Positions 1-13,400 of a stretch of DNA of 64,000 bases are shown piece after piece. Made by a program: the position numbers and the translations under genes. Source of the DNA: Atrichornis clamosus (taxonomy: Eukaryota > Chordata > Aves > Passeriformes > Menuridae); NCBI GenBank assembly GCA_013400975.1, contig WBMZ01010922.1:186001-250000 (forward strand), written 5' to 3'. The notes below the pieces were generated by a model that made no database searches, was not told where the DNA came from, and was given only the letters and a program-made list of their open reading frames with translations. The stretch's first letter is position 1; each line of letters starts with the position of its first letter.

Positions 1-830
1 CCATTTGCAGTCAGGTGTTGGTCAGTCATTTGAGCTCAGCAGCTGCAGCACAGCTTGCACATGTGGCAAATTACTTCACAGCAGCCTCTTGGGATTTTGT
101 GTGAGGGAACCACAGATGCAAAACCCCCTTACACCTCCCTGTTTTCAGAACTCTTCCACCTTGTTCCTCAACTTCTTCAGAAGTCTAGTTTGGTTTTGCT
201 TTCTTGTCTTAATTTAAAATTGTAGTCCTTTCAAAATAGAAGTTGTTCAGGGATTGTCACCACATATGACTCCGGGGGGGAAAAGTGGGCAGAGACCTGT
301 TATGTCTTCCTACTCAGGACTTTTTTTTTCCTTCCTGTTGGTTTCAGTTTGCAGGTTAGCTTGCTAGCAGAACAATTGCATTTTAGACCTGGCCCAGTAA
401 TGTTTCCAGCTGCAAAAATCACCTGCTGATGTAGCTCAGGACCATTCTTAAAACATAACAGGCTGTGTCACCAAAGGTGTTTTGCCAATAAACAAAATGT
501 AATTATCACTTTCCCAGTAAATTGAAACATTTCCATGGCATCTAGTTCAACCTTCTAAGGAGAATAAATATGTTAGCAAATGTTGCATTATTTGGAGATA
601 ACAGTCAAAAGTATTAAACACTTGTTGGTAGGTGAGAGTAAATTCAGGCAGTTGCAAAGGGGGCCTCTCTAGTCTTAGTAGTGTTCTACTTGACATTCAG
701 GACACTTTATTTTATAATTATATTACATGACGACATGGTGGTATTTTTTCTTATGTGACACTGAGAAGTGAATCACTCATAAAATCCTACTGGAACCTGG
801 GATACTGAATTCTGACAAAGTTCAGGATGA
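1..830. other. intergenic sequence, no gene seen
   Basis: Unique-looking AT-rich sequence downstream of the CFAP47-like gene. Short open frames here have no recognisable domain, splice context or composition. I see nothing functional. Confidence 0.6.
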
Positions 831-1117
831 TTTCCTTCCTTCCTTCCTTCTTTCCTTTCCTTTCCTTTCCTCCCCTTGCCCTTCCTTTTTCCTTTCCTTT
901 TTCTTTTCCTTTTTCTTTTCCTTTTTCTTTTCCTTTTTCTTTTCCTTTTTCTTTTCCTTTTTCTTTTCCTTTTTCTTTTCCTTTTTCTTTTCCTTTTTCT
1001 TTTCCTTTTTCTTTTCCTTTTTCTTTTCCTTTTTCTTTTCCTTTTTCTTTTCCTTTTTCTTTTCCTTTTTCCTTTCCTTTTTCCTTTCCTTTCCTTTCTT
1101 TCCTCTTTCTTTCCTCT
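831..1117. repeat. polypyrimidine tract with 12-bp minisatellite
   Basis: On the plus strand this is almost pure C and T. The core at 890-1093 is about 17 head-to-tail copies of a 12-base unit of the form tttcctttttct, flanked by simpler ttcc and tttcc repeats. The unit is a multiple of three, so long Ser-Phe-Pro-Phe frames appear by repetition; they are not genes. Homopurine-homopyrimidine mirror tracts of this kind can form triplex (H-DNA) structures. Confidence 0.95.
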
Positions 1118-4100
1118 AGTCTGAAACTGTACCTGTGATCTGCACCCCCCTCAAGCAGAAATTGCTACAAGATGATGCGGGGCATGCTGACCTCTCTGGC
1201 ACCCACAGCTGATGATCATTTCCACTGGGCACATTAATTAGTTCCTAGAGTAATTATCTGGAAGCGCACATAATCAATGCCAGAGGTTTTGGAATTGTTT
1301 CATTTTAGATTGCTACTGGGTTCCCAAACATGCTCCAGAATGTTTTTCCCAAGCGAGGCCAACATCCCATCACAGCTCTTGCTCAGCCCTTGCTGGTATT
1401 CTCCCAGCCCAGATCTGGGGCTGCATGACCTCCCCACCCCCACACCATCACTTCTGGTTGGATATGCGAGAGTTTGGGTGAGATTGAGGACTATTGGTTA
1501 ACTTTCTTTTTCGCTGTGTATACTCACATTCTTCTTCCTCAAAGAGATGCTTTTGCCTGGGGGTAGAAGCAAAGCAATATGTCAGTGCTAGTGTATTTAC
1601 ATGCTAATATTTAGATCCATGTGATACTTATAAGAGAGAAAAGTGAGGGATGGAAGGTGGCATTCGTGTCAGTAACTGGGATTGGCATCTGGGGAGAAAG
1701 CTCTGTGACTTCTTCGGGTTTTATTGAACATTGCAGAATGGACATTTCTCCTTTTACACATATTTAAACGATGATCATTGTCTGCTCACGAGTCCAACAC
1801 CAAGTATTTTTTTATGTTACCTTCACACTATGTTAAAAATAGTACTATTTTCACTGCTCTTGAACTACTTTTCACAGCCACAATTATATCGTGTGCCAAG
1901 ATATGGCCTTGCTATATTCATCCTGACATAGGTTTTAATTATCTTGTATACTTATTGAAAATTAACCAAATGCAGTGGAATTTTGTTGGGGAAATTATTT
2001 CTTCTTATCACCCTGACTGGTTATTGTCCATCAGAGATATTACTAAGTTTATCAGATATGGGTGTGTTTGATTTAAGGAGGAGGGGGAGCGCTTGTTCTC
2101 TTAATTGCATTCCCTCAGCATCATGAATGCAGTGTGGTTTCTTTCAGGCCAGCAGCTGCAGTGTTACACGGTTAATGTGCTTTCACTCCTGGGAGCCATC
2201 AGTTCTTGCACCCTCATCCTTACGGACTCTCCCCACTGCCCTCCTCCCCTCGAACACTCTCTCAATCTATTTTTATGGAACTGCCATGGCATTGCACAGT
2301 TAAGGGATATTCTGTCTTTTCTACTTTACAGCCAGAATTACAACAGTCCTCTCAGGGTACTGTTCCTTGGCAATAGGGTTTTTATTTTGTTTCTTTCTAT
2401 CAGAGATTTGAACTATGTTTGGTATTTATTTATTTTTATTGTTGGACAGTTTCTTTGGCTGATTTTCCTTGATGGACCGCTGGGATCTGCACCATTCCTT
2501 CCCCCAGTTTTACCATAATTTTTCATAGTTTTTACACTGTGACAGAGCTACTGTCATAGGGTTGACAGTCCTGGCAGATGTCTGTGACTGGTGCAAGTGT
2601 TCCTCAACACCTGCTGGGTTTTTTTCTCCTGTTTCTAGTTTAAATAATCCCCCATAACCTTGTCAGTTTTCTGTGTCAGATGACTTGTCCTACTTTCTTT
2701 AAGGTAGAACTATTTCTCACTTACAAACTTTCTCTTCCCAGGTAATTCCAGTGATGCCATTACATTCATATTTTCCTTCTTCATACTGCTTTTAATTCAT
2801 TCATTCAGACACTGACAATCTTCCCAGCTGATTTGGTCGTTGATCCTCTCTTGTTAATAATGAAGTAATTTATTTTTTTACATTTTGAAAAGTGATAGGA
2901 ACTGCAGCCAACCATCATTCTAGATGCACTGGATGATAGGTAAAATCTCCCAAGAGCAACTTCACAATTCACTATCAGCTATCATGAGCAAGCTAAGTAA
3001 GCTAAATGCAAATTCCCTCTTTGTAATTTATTCCTTTTAATACAAACCTGGGGAAAGGTGCGGAGATAATTTGCAGCCTGCTCTGAAAGTTAAGGTAAGG
3101 ATTGTATGGGGCCACATATTGATTATATTTAAAGCCATGGGACCCCCAGTGGCAACATCCCCCAGCTGTTCTCTCCTGATTTGCAGCAGCACAGCCCTGG
3201 CTTAAATGCTGCAACTGATCTTGGCAGCTGAAGCACCACAGCACAAGGGGAGAGCAGCGGGGAGGGGAGCTCCAGGCAGCTTCAGCGCAGCCTTTTGTCC
3301 TCTGTGGTCCAAGGTAGGAGCCTGGAGGGATATCATCATTCCAGCCACTTCCTGCCACTGAACTCAAGCACTTTGACTTTTGTGACCTGCAAATGACCAA
3401 ACAACTCTTACACATGTTGTACCCCTAATTAATAGTATATTTTAATGAGCTAATCTAATGTTTCTTCAGCTGATTTGTGTTTCAGTACAGCAACACCATG
3501 TCAGCTAGCAATTAATCTCTGATACGGCAGTGATCACAGCCACTGTGTGTAGATACTGTTCTCTAAGGGAAAGGAAGTTTCCTTAGAAAATATTTCTATA
3601 CAATGAGACTTCTTTACCATGAAGATTTAATTTTGCAGCTGTGAACTTACTTGTCTCTGTCTCCCCTTCACACCATCTCCTCTACATAATTTACATTCAG
3701 GTTCACTAGGAACTGCTTCAAAATGAATAAGTGGTAGCTGAGCACAGGAAGATTCAGACCTGCGCAAGGTAGCCTTGTTTTGGGGTTGGATTTTTTTAGT
3801 CTGGTTTGGAGTTGTAGGCTTTTTTTTTTTTCTTTATTATTATTTTTTTATATAACAAATATTAGGACAGAAATAAGACAATGATAAATGGAATGGAAGT
3901 ACCAATTTAACACTAGCCAGGCTAAGAAAAGCATTTTAAAAGCAGAAGTTTTACATTTGAGTGCAACAGTTTATGCCAGGAGCAATGCAAGGCTGCTGAG
4001 TCAGTGCTGTTCACATATTTACTGTGTGTTCAACGCACCACCCCGTGCGTGCTCTGAATTCAGAAGCACACACCTGACTGCCTGCACAGCTTGACTTTCC

Positions 4101-4401
4101 AAGTGCAGAGTTACACAAGTGTGTATTTCTTTTACATTTCAAGGAACAAAGATCATCTCTATTTTATTCTTACTTAGATGTTCGTTTTTTTAACTCTATA
4201 ATATCACTTATTACGGAGAACTATTTATAAAAGGAGATAATGTGCTGATGATTCAAATTGTTGACATATTTTTGGGTTTGTTTTCTCCATTAATATTAAG
4301 CAGTCAAAAATGTTTCAGACTGTTAACAGGAGTGCCCAATACATTAAATGCTGTATCCCAGGTATCAGTCATGATATTTATGGGGGAATTGGCTGATTTT
4401 G
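1118..4401. other. intergenic sequence, no gene seen
   Basis: No exon with a credible splice context was found. Two 137-residue open frames (2105-2518 plus; 3415-3002 minus) have no family resemblance and are treated as chance. Poly-T runs occur near 3821-3850. Confidence 0.55.
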
Positions 4402-4895
4402 CAGCTCTGGAGTTCTCAGTACAGGAGAGACACAGACCTGTTGGAGAGAGTCTGAAGGAGGGCCACAAAAATCATCAGAGGAGCGGAACATTTCTGATAC
4501 GCAGAAAGGCTGAGGAGTTGAGGTTGTTCCACCTGGAAAGGCTCCAGGGAGACCTTTTTGAAGCCTTTCAGGACTTAAAGGGCTCTTACATGAAAGATGG
4601 GGACAGACTTTTTAATAGGGCCTGTTGTGATAGGACGAAGAAGCTTTGAACTAAAAGAGGGTAGATTTAGACTAGATATAAGGAAGACATTTTTTGCAAT
4701 GAGGGTGGTCAAACCCCAGAACAGGTTGCCCAGAGAGGTGGTAGATGACCCATCTCTGGAAACATTCAAGATCAGGTTGAATGGGGCTCTAAGCAACTTG
4801 ATCGAGTTGAAGATGTCCGTGTTCATTGCAGCGGGTTTGGACTAGATGGCCTTTAAAGGTCCCTTCCAACCCAAACTATTCTGTGATTCTACGAT
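4402..4895 (+). mobile_element. CR1 LINE fragment (3' end)
   Basis: This is a 5'-truncated CR1 non-LTR retrotransposon in plus orientation. Recognisable stretches are cagaacaggttgcccagaga, ggactagatggcctttaaag and gtcccttccaaccc, followed by the typical terminal attctgtgattct. The remaining reverse-transcriptase-derived and 3' UTR sequence carries stops and indels, so it is dead. It lies downstream of the CFAP47-like gene. Confidence 0.92.
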
Positions 4896-7800
4896 ACTTA
4901 AACCTGAACAATATTAGAAATACGCACTCATCAAAGAATGTGGAAGTTTCACACCTGACCCTGAATTGTGTTTATTAAAGGGTCATCAGGAATCTTTCTT
5001 TTCATTGGCTAGTTTCTTCAAAATGAAAACCTGTCTTCTGAGAAGCTTCTTTCAGAGAAGCTTGTGGGTGGAGGAAATTGATTCTTATGTTTTTGTTTTT
5101 GTTTTTGTTTGCTGGTTTGGTTTTTTTTTAGAATGACAGTTGCAGGTTTTCACTGATTTGCAATGTACATTTTGCATTTCAGTATTACATGAAAACACTC
5201 AGAACTAGAGGAGAGACACAGCCAGCACACAGCTTCCCTTCCCACCTCTCACTGACAATGTCAGGCCTGTCGGCTACAGCAAACGCACCCTGCAAACCTG
5301 TCCTAGTGAATGGAAATTTGACTTTTGCACAGATTGGTAAATTGGATATCATGTGATGAACATCAACACTCGCCATTTAAGAAGTGGCAGGATTTTACTT
5401 TGTTGCCTTACCCTTCTTGATATCCCCGATTTTATTCTGTCACTTAAGACTTGTGCCAGACTGATTTGTTGGCTTTGCCGTGTACTTGGTGGGATGGTGG
5501 GATGAGCAGTTGTCAGGTTTTTCACCACAGAATTTTTTTTTTTTTAACCATGAGAAACTGTGTACTTTGCAGAAAGGTTAATCCTGGAGTAATGAGGGGA
5601 AAAAAGAGATCAAAAATTGTCCTTGCCTCTTTATTTTCCTAGCCACCAAGCAGTGCTTTTTGGACAGATTTCTGTGCAGTGACCTTGGCATCAATGTCCT
5701 GCCATGACTTCACCACACTGTCATCATTCCATGGTCTCAAAATCTTAAATATCCTACTGCAGGAAATCTGACACTACCACTATGACAGTAACTGCAGCAA
5801 AGTAAACTGCAGAAAAATATGTTACATGACAGTGGAAGCATGACAGTGGTAGATGAATTGGATTCCTTTTTAGATGAATCTTCTATGGATCAGTAGGTTT
5901 ATTCAGTTACTTAAAAAGCAGTTAACATTCCATTAGCAACAAACTGTGATCTGTGTCAGCAGTAAAGCACTGTTCAGTCATTTATTTTAGAATGAGCAGT
6001 CACTGCAGGGAGAAATAAAATTATGAAATGCCTCACAAGCAAATAAATAGCAAGGCAAAGCCAGGGATTTTCTCTCTCATTCTAAATATTAAGCCTTCCT
6101 CCTAGGAATACCTATTAATATACAGCAATATTTTCCCTGATGTTTGCTGTGTGCAGGGTAAGTCAGAACTTTCTATTTCTCCTGGTAGTTTGGGCTTGTG
6201 ATCAAAGAGGAAAAAAGTGCATGCTCAGATTTGGCTGCTGCCATGTTATTTCACCAAAGTAAGAGCATTATTGGTTCAGCATTATGTCCTCTGCTGACCT
6301 GGCTTCAGTCCCAAAGAGCTGTCCTGAAGGAATCCCTTTCCTTGCAGTTGGCAGCAGGAATGGATAGGCTCCTTACCTGATCATGATTCCCTTCTGTGCT
6401 TAAAGCAGCCTTTATCTCTCAATTCTCCTGACTCAGACAAAACCTCCACTGGCACAGGAGTTAGTGTTAGGCTCCTATCATTTTTGTTGGGCAATTTTGA
6501 TACTCACAAACCCTTTCATATCTTGTGAGAGAGATCAGGTATGAAATGGTCTTAGAGTGCCATTGATACCACGGTGAGCCAGACATGAATAGAACAAGCA
6601 ATCTTGAAATCCATGCAAAACCCACTCCAAGCTGAGCTGCTAATGGCAGGCATCCTAATGACATTTCCATGTTACCCTCGTGTCATTCTCCTGTGGGTGT
6701 TGTGCCAAATAAAGCTCAGCCAAACATCAAACAATTAGAAGGTTGATTGCTTTGTACTGCTTTGAAACCAGTGCTCTGACTGCACAATCCTGCAACCCCC
6801 TCGGGCAGATTGTCCTGCTGCTGGATGTGTCACATAAAACCAGGGGCTCAACTGTTGCAAAAGCTGCAAGGTATTTTAATAATAAACTTAAATGTAGACC
6901 TCATTCCCAAAGTAACAAGTTGTATGTTACACAATGATGTTGCTTCATACGGTTTTAATCCTTGTTTTAATTACTCGATAGCTGAATCATTATAGTGAGA
7001 CGTAGAGAGAGAAGGGAGGGAGAAATATCAATAAACACATGGTGACTACCCTGGTTAGACAACCAGAGATTCTGCTAGGCCACTAACCAGCAGATGCAGT
7101 GCTGACTCGTGCGTGGCACGCAGGACTGTGATTGAGACGTCGGCCACAAGTGTCCTATCGACCTTGAAAAACTTCTTGTATTTTGTGAATTAGATAATTC
7201 TATAAATCAAAATATATAAGTGGGGTCAGTAGAAGTAATTTTAGATCACTGAGATTAGCAATTAGAAAATAAGAGCTATTATTTACAGTAACAACCAATA
7301 TCTCCCCATTTCCCTGAGATTCTGCTGTACCTACACAGATTAATGTGAAGGGGAAAACTCCTTTTCTCATCCTTTTCAGAAGAAAAGGATCCTGATGGGT
7401 ATGCTAAGGTGGAGAAACACAGTTCTGGGGGTTTTTTTTCCTACCATAGTGGCTGTTCTGATGTGGCATGAGGGCACAGAAATCATTGTGAGGGGATCTT
7501 CAAAACCCATAACCTCGAGGCTGTGTTCACTCTCCCCCTTTGCCTTGTAAGAAGATTATGATAATAAATAGTAATTTAGAATTAATTCGAAGCTAAATCA
7601 TTTGGGCTGCTTTTTTCCAGACCTGAGCCTGAGCTGCAGCAATTGTGTTAGTTGTGATTCCAGTAGCTAAATTCCTCTGCAATTACATTTTTAGGGTGCA
7701 GGGTGATGGCAAGCAGCTTGCCCAGCTGTTCTGAAGCTCAGATTTAATGGTGAGTCCAAAAGCTTTGAAGTGAAGTCTTTAAATAAAAAAGCACAGCATT

Positions 7801-10195
7801 TTGTATCTTTACCCATGTCAGACTTTCCTTCCAGGAGCTGAAACTCTAATGTTATCAAAATGGCTCAGTAATTCTAGTAAAAAGGAGGAAGCAAGCAAAG
7901 AATAAAAGTTATAATTCTGGAAATCTTCCAGTGCTGCTGCTTAAAAACTGGGTTTTAAGACATATACTTGGAATTAGCCCTTGCACTATAAAGAATAGTC
8001 ACCTCACTGACAGAAGTGCAAATTATCAAGCTAGGAAGTAAAAATTGTTTTAATAGTCAGTTTATATAGTCACTGTAATCCATAAATGCAGATAGTATGT
8101 AAAACATTGTGGATGTTACAACCACACAACTACAATGGTCTTTAAATCACCTTTGCAAGTAAATTCTTAATATCAGAAGAAATGTGCTTAGTTCTGTTTA
8201 TAAGAAAGTAGAAAAATACATTTTTAATATTAGGTCCAAATTCAACTGATAATGGCATATCTTGCATAACTCAGAAGTGACCTCGTACACAATAAAAAAC
8301 CCACATAATTTTGTTCAGAAATCGTAGATTATGCATTCATCCCTTTTAAAATAGATAATATAATTAAATTGTTCCTTTGAAAACACTCCTCTGGTATTAC
8401 CTTATTGCATATTCACCAAAGGATTTTTTGAATGTATGACAGAATTTGAAAATCTACTACATGTAGCAGCAAATGCAGACAAGTAAATTAGGCATAAAAT
8501 TTCTGGAGTGAGCACCATGTGATTTTTAAGTGATTTACCTCTATGCCACCTGCTAATCAATTTCTGGGAGAATTACAAAATTTTGAGCATCTTGCAAAAA
8601 AAGTGTCATTTTAAATAGGAAAGCATAACCTTAAAAGAGTGAAACAATGCTAGCAAAGCCTTAACAAAGAAATGTTGTCACTGAAATATTTCCTGAACAC
8701 CAATTATTAGTGGTGAAACCATTGCTGATCCATAAATTCTGATTTCTCACAGTCAGAGAAACACTTGCATCATTTATATATGTAGATAGAGCCTTTCTAT
8801 GAAATAGAGCTGTACTTGTGGTCCCAGTAGCATTTAAGATAAATGTAGCAATAGCTTCTTAATGTCTTCTAGATCGAGATATCACTATGGACAGTCTCCT
8901 TCCTGTGTCGTGTACTGAATTTGTAAGGCTGATTTTATTCTTACTTCAGATTACCTTGCTTCTGACCAAAATGGAGCACCCAGCATTTAAAAGGAGATAT
9001 TAAACAGCGCCGTTGCTGTTTTATGCGTTCCCAACATTTTCTGTAATAGCTCCTCTAAAAATGTGTGGCATAAACAAAATCCTCGAGCACGTTGCAGTAA
9101 AAGGATTTTATTGGTGCTCATTTGCACTGACCTACATAGGTTGTTCTCAGGCTCCCCGTTCCTGAGCAGTGATGCTCGTTCTGCATTCGTGCCAGGAAAG
9201 CACTTAATCTGTGCCAAGCCAGTTTTTTGTCAAAGTGCATTTTGCCAACAAAATAAAGGCACTAATAAAATTTATGTTCTGTTAGTAAAATCAGGAAAAA
9301 CGGTATCAATGAAAAAAGAAGGCAGGAGTTACACATCCAATGATCTTATAAAACATGTCTGCATAGATCTAATTTTCCACATTACATCAAGAGAAAAGAA
9401 AGCCTGGATTCCCATCTAAAGTAGCCCGTGGATGTAAAGAATGGGAATAGAAACACGTTAAGAATAGCACCTCTGATTTGTTTATTCTAGGAAAAAAAGT
9501 AAAATCTGTCTCCATTCCTCACTGACTTTTCCTAGCCTTCTATATTTCAATACTCTAAAGCACTCTGTAAAATATACTTAACACAGGAATACTGCAGCAG
9601 GGCACTTTATTTTACTTCTATGCTGTATAATTATCTAAGAATTTGAAGTGTTATAGGATGAATAGAACAGGATTGCTGTTTTATACAAAGCATAGATGTC
9701 CTAATTAATAAAAATTGCCAAAGCATGAGAATCTGAAACACATTTAAGCTCTGCAGATGTGACAGGTAATCACGTTCCACCTTAGCAAGATACTGCAATC
9801 TTTGGGTAAGGGTTTTCTTGTGGAAGAGATACGGGATTATTTCTTCTTGCTTGGTTTGCATGGGTTTATTATGCTGAACATCATACAAAATGTTCATTGA
9901 AACTTCCTATTACAGTCTTATTAAACTAATATCCCTTAGAAAGCAAAGAATTAGTTTGAGTTACCCAATCTTCAGGTACGTTTTTTTCTAACTCAACGTT
10001 TTTGCTCTGAACTGGCTGACATCTGTATGATATAAATAAATTCTTAGGTAAGCATCCAAAACCCCATATACAAAAATAGGAATATTACTAGGGCTCAGGA
10101 ACTCTGAATCTTCCATATAAAACATACAACCCATGCATATCACATCTGCTTAAACAAAAAAATTAGAAAAACATATTATCTTTTTATCTGCAGAA
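4896..10195. other. intergenic sequence downstream of the gene
   Basis: AT-rich unique sequence between a CR1 copy and the gene's 3' end. It may include a longer 3' UTR of the CFAP47-like gene just below 10195 if the proximal polyA signal is not used. I recognise no genes or RNA genes. Confidence 0.55.
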
Positions 10196-10201
10196 TTTAT
10201 T
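10196..10201 (-). promoter_or_regulatory. possible polyadenylation signal AATAAA
   Basis: AATAAA on the minus strand lies about 27 bases after the CFAP47-like stop codon. If used it would give an unusually short 3' UTR. Other copies occur further on (for example 9865-9870 on the minus strand), so the real cleavage site is uncertain. Confidence 0.4.
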
Positions 10202-10228
10202 TGTTCCGTCACCAAAAAAATTAACAGA

Positions 10229-10450
10229 TCACAACTTTCTCTGGTTTTTCCTAAGGACCAAAGGTGCCCCCTTGATTGGTGAGGATGCTCCAGTGGTTGT
10301 AAGTTGCAGATTTTCCCGTAAGAAGTTGCGCTGTCGGACGGTGGATGATCCTGTGTAACTGCTGGTGCAAACCACTTTTGCTGCCGTTGTAGGTGGTACA
10401 GTCTGTGGAGGGAGTCCATTGATTTCATATGTCCACTGCATTGACTGTGT
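10229..10450 (-). CDS. CFAP47: CFAP47-like terminal coding exon
   Basis: This is the last coding exon: 222 bases in phase 0 after acceptor cattactttcag, giving 73 codons and a TGA at 10231-10229. It begins [20 protein letters not shown], finishing the last ASH-like domain with the YEINGLPP strand. A Ser/Thr-rich tail follows, then a basic end with [13 protein letters not shown] and [13 protein letters not shown] longer open frame upstream of 10450 to an ATG near 10498 is intron read-through and is not coding. Confidence 0.9.
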   Translation of the reverse strand, partial: TQSMQWTYEINGLPPQTVPPTTAAKVVCTSSYTGSSTVRQRNFLRENLQLTTTGASSPIKGAPLVLRKNQRKL

Positions 10451-13400
10451 CTGAAAGTAATGAACAGAGAAAGGAAAAAAATCAGTGATCAAATACATTG
10501 AAAATTTGTGAGAGGTTTAAGATGCAAGATTGATTTCAAAAGATATTTATCTTCTTCCATGTAATGTACTGGAATAACACAGAATGAGAATTGCACTCCT
10601 GGAACAGAGAACTGAAATCACATTTAACTTTATTCAGGAGCAGGCATAAAAATAGAAGAGAAATTTACCTTCCCTGGCTGATCTGAAATTCCTTTTTTAT
10701 TTAGTAAATCCCAGAGGTCTATATGTTTTCCAAAGAGCTCTGTATGTTTTTCAAAGGTAACTATTCCACACTACACTAATATAAATGCTTCAGGTTTATA
10801 CTGTAGGATTTACTTGCAGCTCTGCTATCTGTAACAATGGTATTATCAAACGGTGGAATTTTCGCATTAAAATAATGAACTAAATGAAGAGAAAATGATT
10901 CTGAGTATGCACAAGAGAATTGAAACTTCATGTTGAAATCTCTCGTCTGAAGCATATTTATGTGAATTGAAAATGGCACTCTCCATTTGCTCTCTGTTTG
11001 TAACTGGTCCCTAGGAATGGAACACATGGTTCTGTGTCATGTCGTGTGATTCTTGGGTACTTGATTCTTCCCGAGCACGTGGTTCTTATTCTTACTACAC
11101 ATCCCATCAATCCATGCTTAAGGACTATTATTTCTGTGAATATTGAGGGTATATTGCAGTCTACCTCCCATGTCTCATTTGTGTCCTGAAACAGAATTTT
11201 GGTTGTTAAAAACTCATGTCTAACTTTCGAAGATCTTTCAATCATTTTCCTTTCAAAATGCATCACTTTCATTCTTGAAAGCCAGTCTTTATTTCAGGTC
11301 TTTAGCATTTTCCTGTCATTACATGTAGGAAAAGGTATATTCCTAGATTTTAGTTTTCTGATCTCCTTTTCTTTAAAACAAACAAACAAACAAAAAAACC
11401 CCAAACCACAAGCTAACAACAGAAATATTGCAAATCTTCAAGATATAACAGACACTCAAATGATGTGTCATTATGTCCAGCTTTGTACTATGTCAAAGAA
11501 GGACAAAGCATTGAATGCCCACTTTAGGCATGCACTGTTATCAATCCCCTCACACTTAAGTGACTGGAAATCCCAGGCTTTATGTTTGGGGATTTTTTTC
11601 TGCTTCTGTGATAAAATTAGTAGGAGAATACTGCATAAAAAATATGGCATCTATAAGGCTATTAAAATATATTCATACAAGTGAAATTTGTTTTTTTATA
11701 CAGAACATAGAACATGAACATAGTGCACAGAACACACCAGACTCTATGACTCTGCAGCCTCAGAGCAGGGGAATCACATGAAGTGAGTGATATTGCCAAA
11801 TTCCCGAGGTGTGCTTTTCCACAGGACACACACTGCAGTCACACAGCTGTGCTGCTTGTGGTTCCAGAGCAGGTTTTTGGTGCTCTCCTCCTGTGCTGAA
11901 CTACAGGGACGCAGCTTGTAGGGTCACCTTTCTCTCCTGCTTCAAGTCACAGGGTTCTATCATTGCAGCAGGAGTTGTACTTCCTGTAATTCATCTCCCA
12001 TTTAAAACTAACTTCATCCTTAGAACAATGGTAGATACAAGCATTACATCTAACACCGGCGTTATTTTTCATCTAAGGAAACAAAAGGTCAGAAAGGCTG
12101 AGTGAGCTCTCAAATTGATCTGGAAGTCAGCCCTCAAAGCTCATGAGTTTTTCCCTCAGTTGACAGTCCAGCTTCTGCCATGGCTGGCGTTGTGGCCCAT
12201 TGGCTCATTCCAGTTGGAGCTCTCTGTCCCTGCTGTGCTGCTGGGCATGTCAGGACACCAAGCAGGACTGGCCTATAAAGAGGTGCTACAATACCCACAC
12301 ACAAATTGAGACAGGTTTTCACACAGCACAAAAGCTATCAACTCTCTCTAAAGCACAGTGCATATATTTGTCTTGTTATTTATTGCATTCTGTCAATTAA
12401 TTATGGTCTAGGTAAAGCACTGTAAAAGTCACAGAGATGAAGAAGTCAGCGTTCTCCACCTTTACCTTTCTCTACAGTCATCCCATACTTAGAGCAACAC
12501 ACAGAAGAGGGGAAAAAGCATGTTAAAGTGTCTCTTTGACTTTATTAAGTTTTGTTACATGTCAGTTTTATACTTGCCACTGACAAAATTTGAATTGATG
12601 ATGTTTATCTTTGTTATCTTTCATATGTTTCTTTCTATCATTTTAATTGTTACACTGTTCGTTGCTAAAGTATATTTAAGGGATATCACTGCAAGCAGTT
12701 TTGAATTTATATTGCAGATATTCAACATGAAGCAGTTTCAGAACATTAAACCATAAACTCTTTGGCTCAGGCTTTGCTCTCTGCTCTGTACTTATAGAGC
12801 ATTTTCACTATTTCACAGATATGTTATATACACTTATAGTTCTTAAATGCCATCACCATAAGAATCTCTAATTGTACTTACCAGCATTTTGGCAACTGAA
12901 TATATACTTTTCTGCACCAATATTGAAAGAATAGATGAAGGTTTTTGCTGGGTAATTTTAAAGAAACCTCTACTTGAAAATTGGCAGTACTGATTTTACT
13001 GCTGATAGTATCTGCTGAATGACTCTCCTCATTCCAGTAAGGATTAGTAAATGAGAGCTTAGTAGATATTTCACCATGCGTGCATGATTTTTCAAATTTT
13101 TTATTACTATTCTACTAAAATCAAAATCTAATTCAAATTGAATATTATGCTGTGTAAAACAGGCAGATTAACTCATCTTTATTCTCAACCTTATTTAATA
13201 GTGTGAAACGAACTAGTAACTCTACTATTTGTAAAGATAAAATCCAGGAAAAGCAGGTGTGATGTGAACCAACATCAGTATATTATGCCCAAAGACAAAG
13301 CTGTCATTTGAAAAAAGTAAGTGGCTCTCCAAAGTTAGCTGATTATTTTATTAACTTCGTACAAAATGAAATGGCTTATCTTTCTTTAGTAGAGCAGATG

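Noticed and set aside
827..1138. Open frames of repeated Ser-Phe-Pro-Phe or Leu-Phe
   Set aside because: They arise because the 12-bp repeat unit is a multiple of three; composition is purely repeat-driven.
2105..2518. 137-residue plus-strand open frame
   Set aside because: No recognisable domain, no splice or promoter context, and hydrophobic composition expected from T-rich sequence.
3002..3415. 137-residue minus-strand Cys-rich open frame
   Set aside because: Its cysteines have no regular spacing and no family resemblance. It lies in a GC-richer patch, where open frames are longer by chance.
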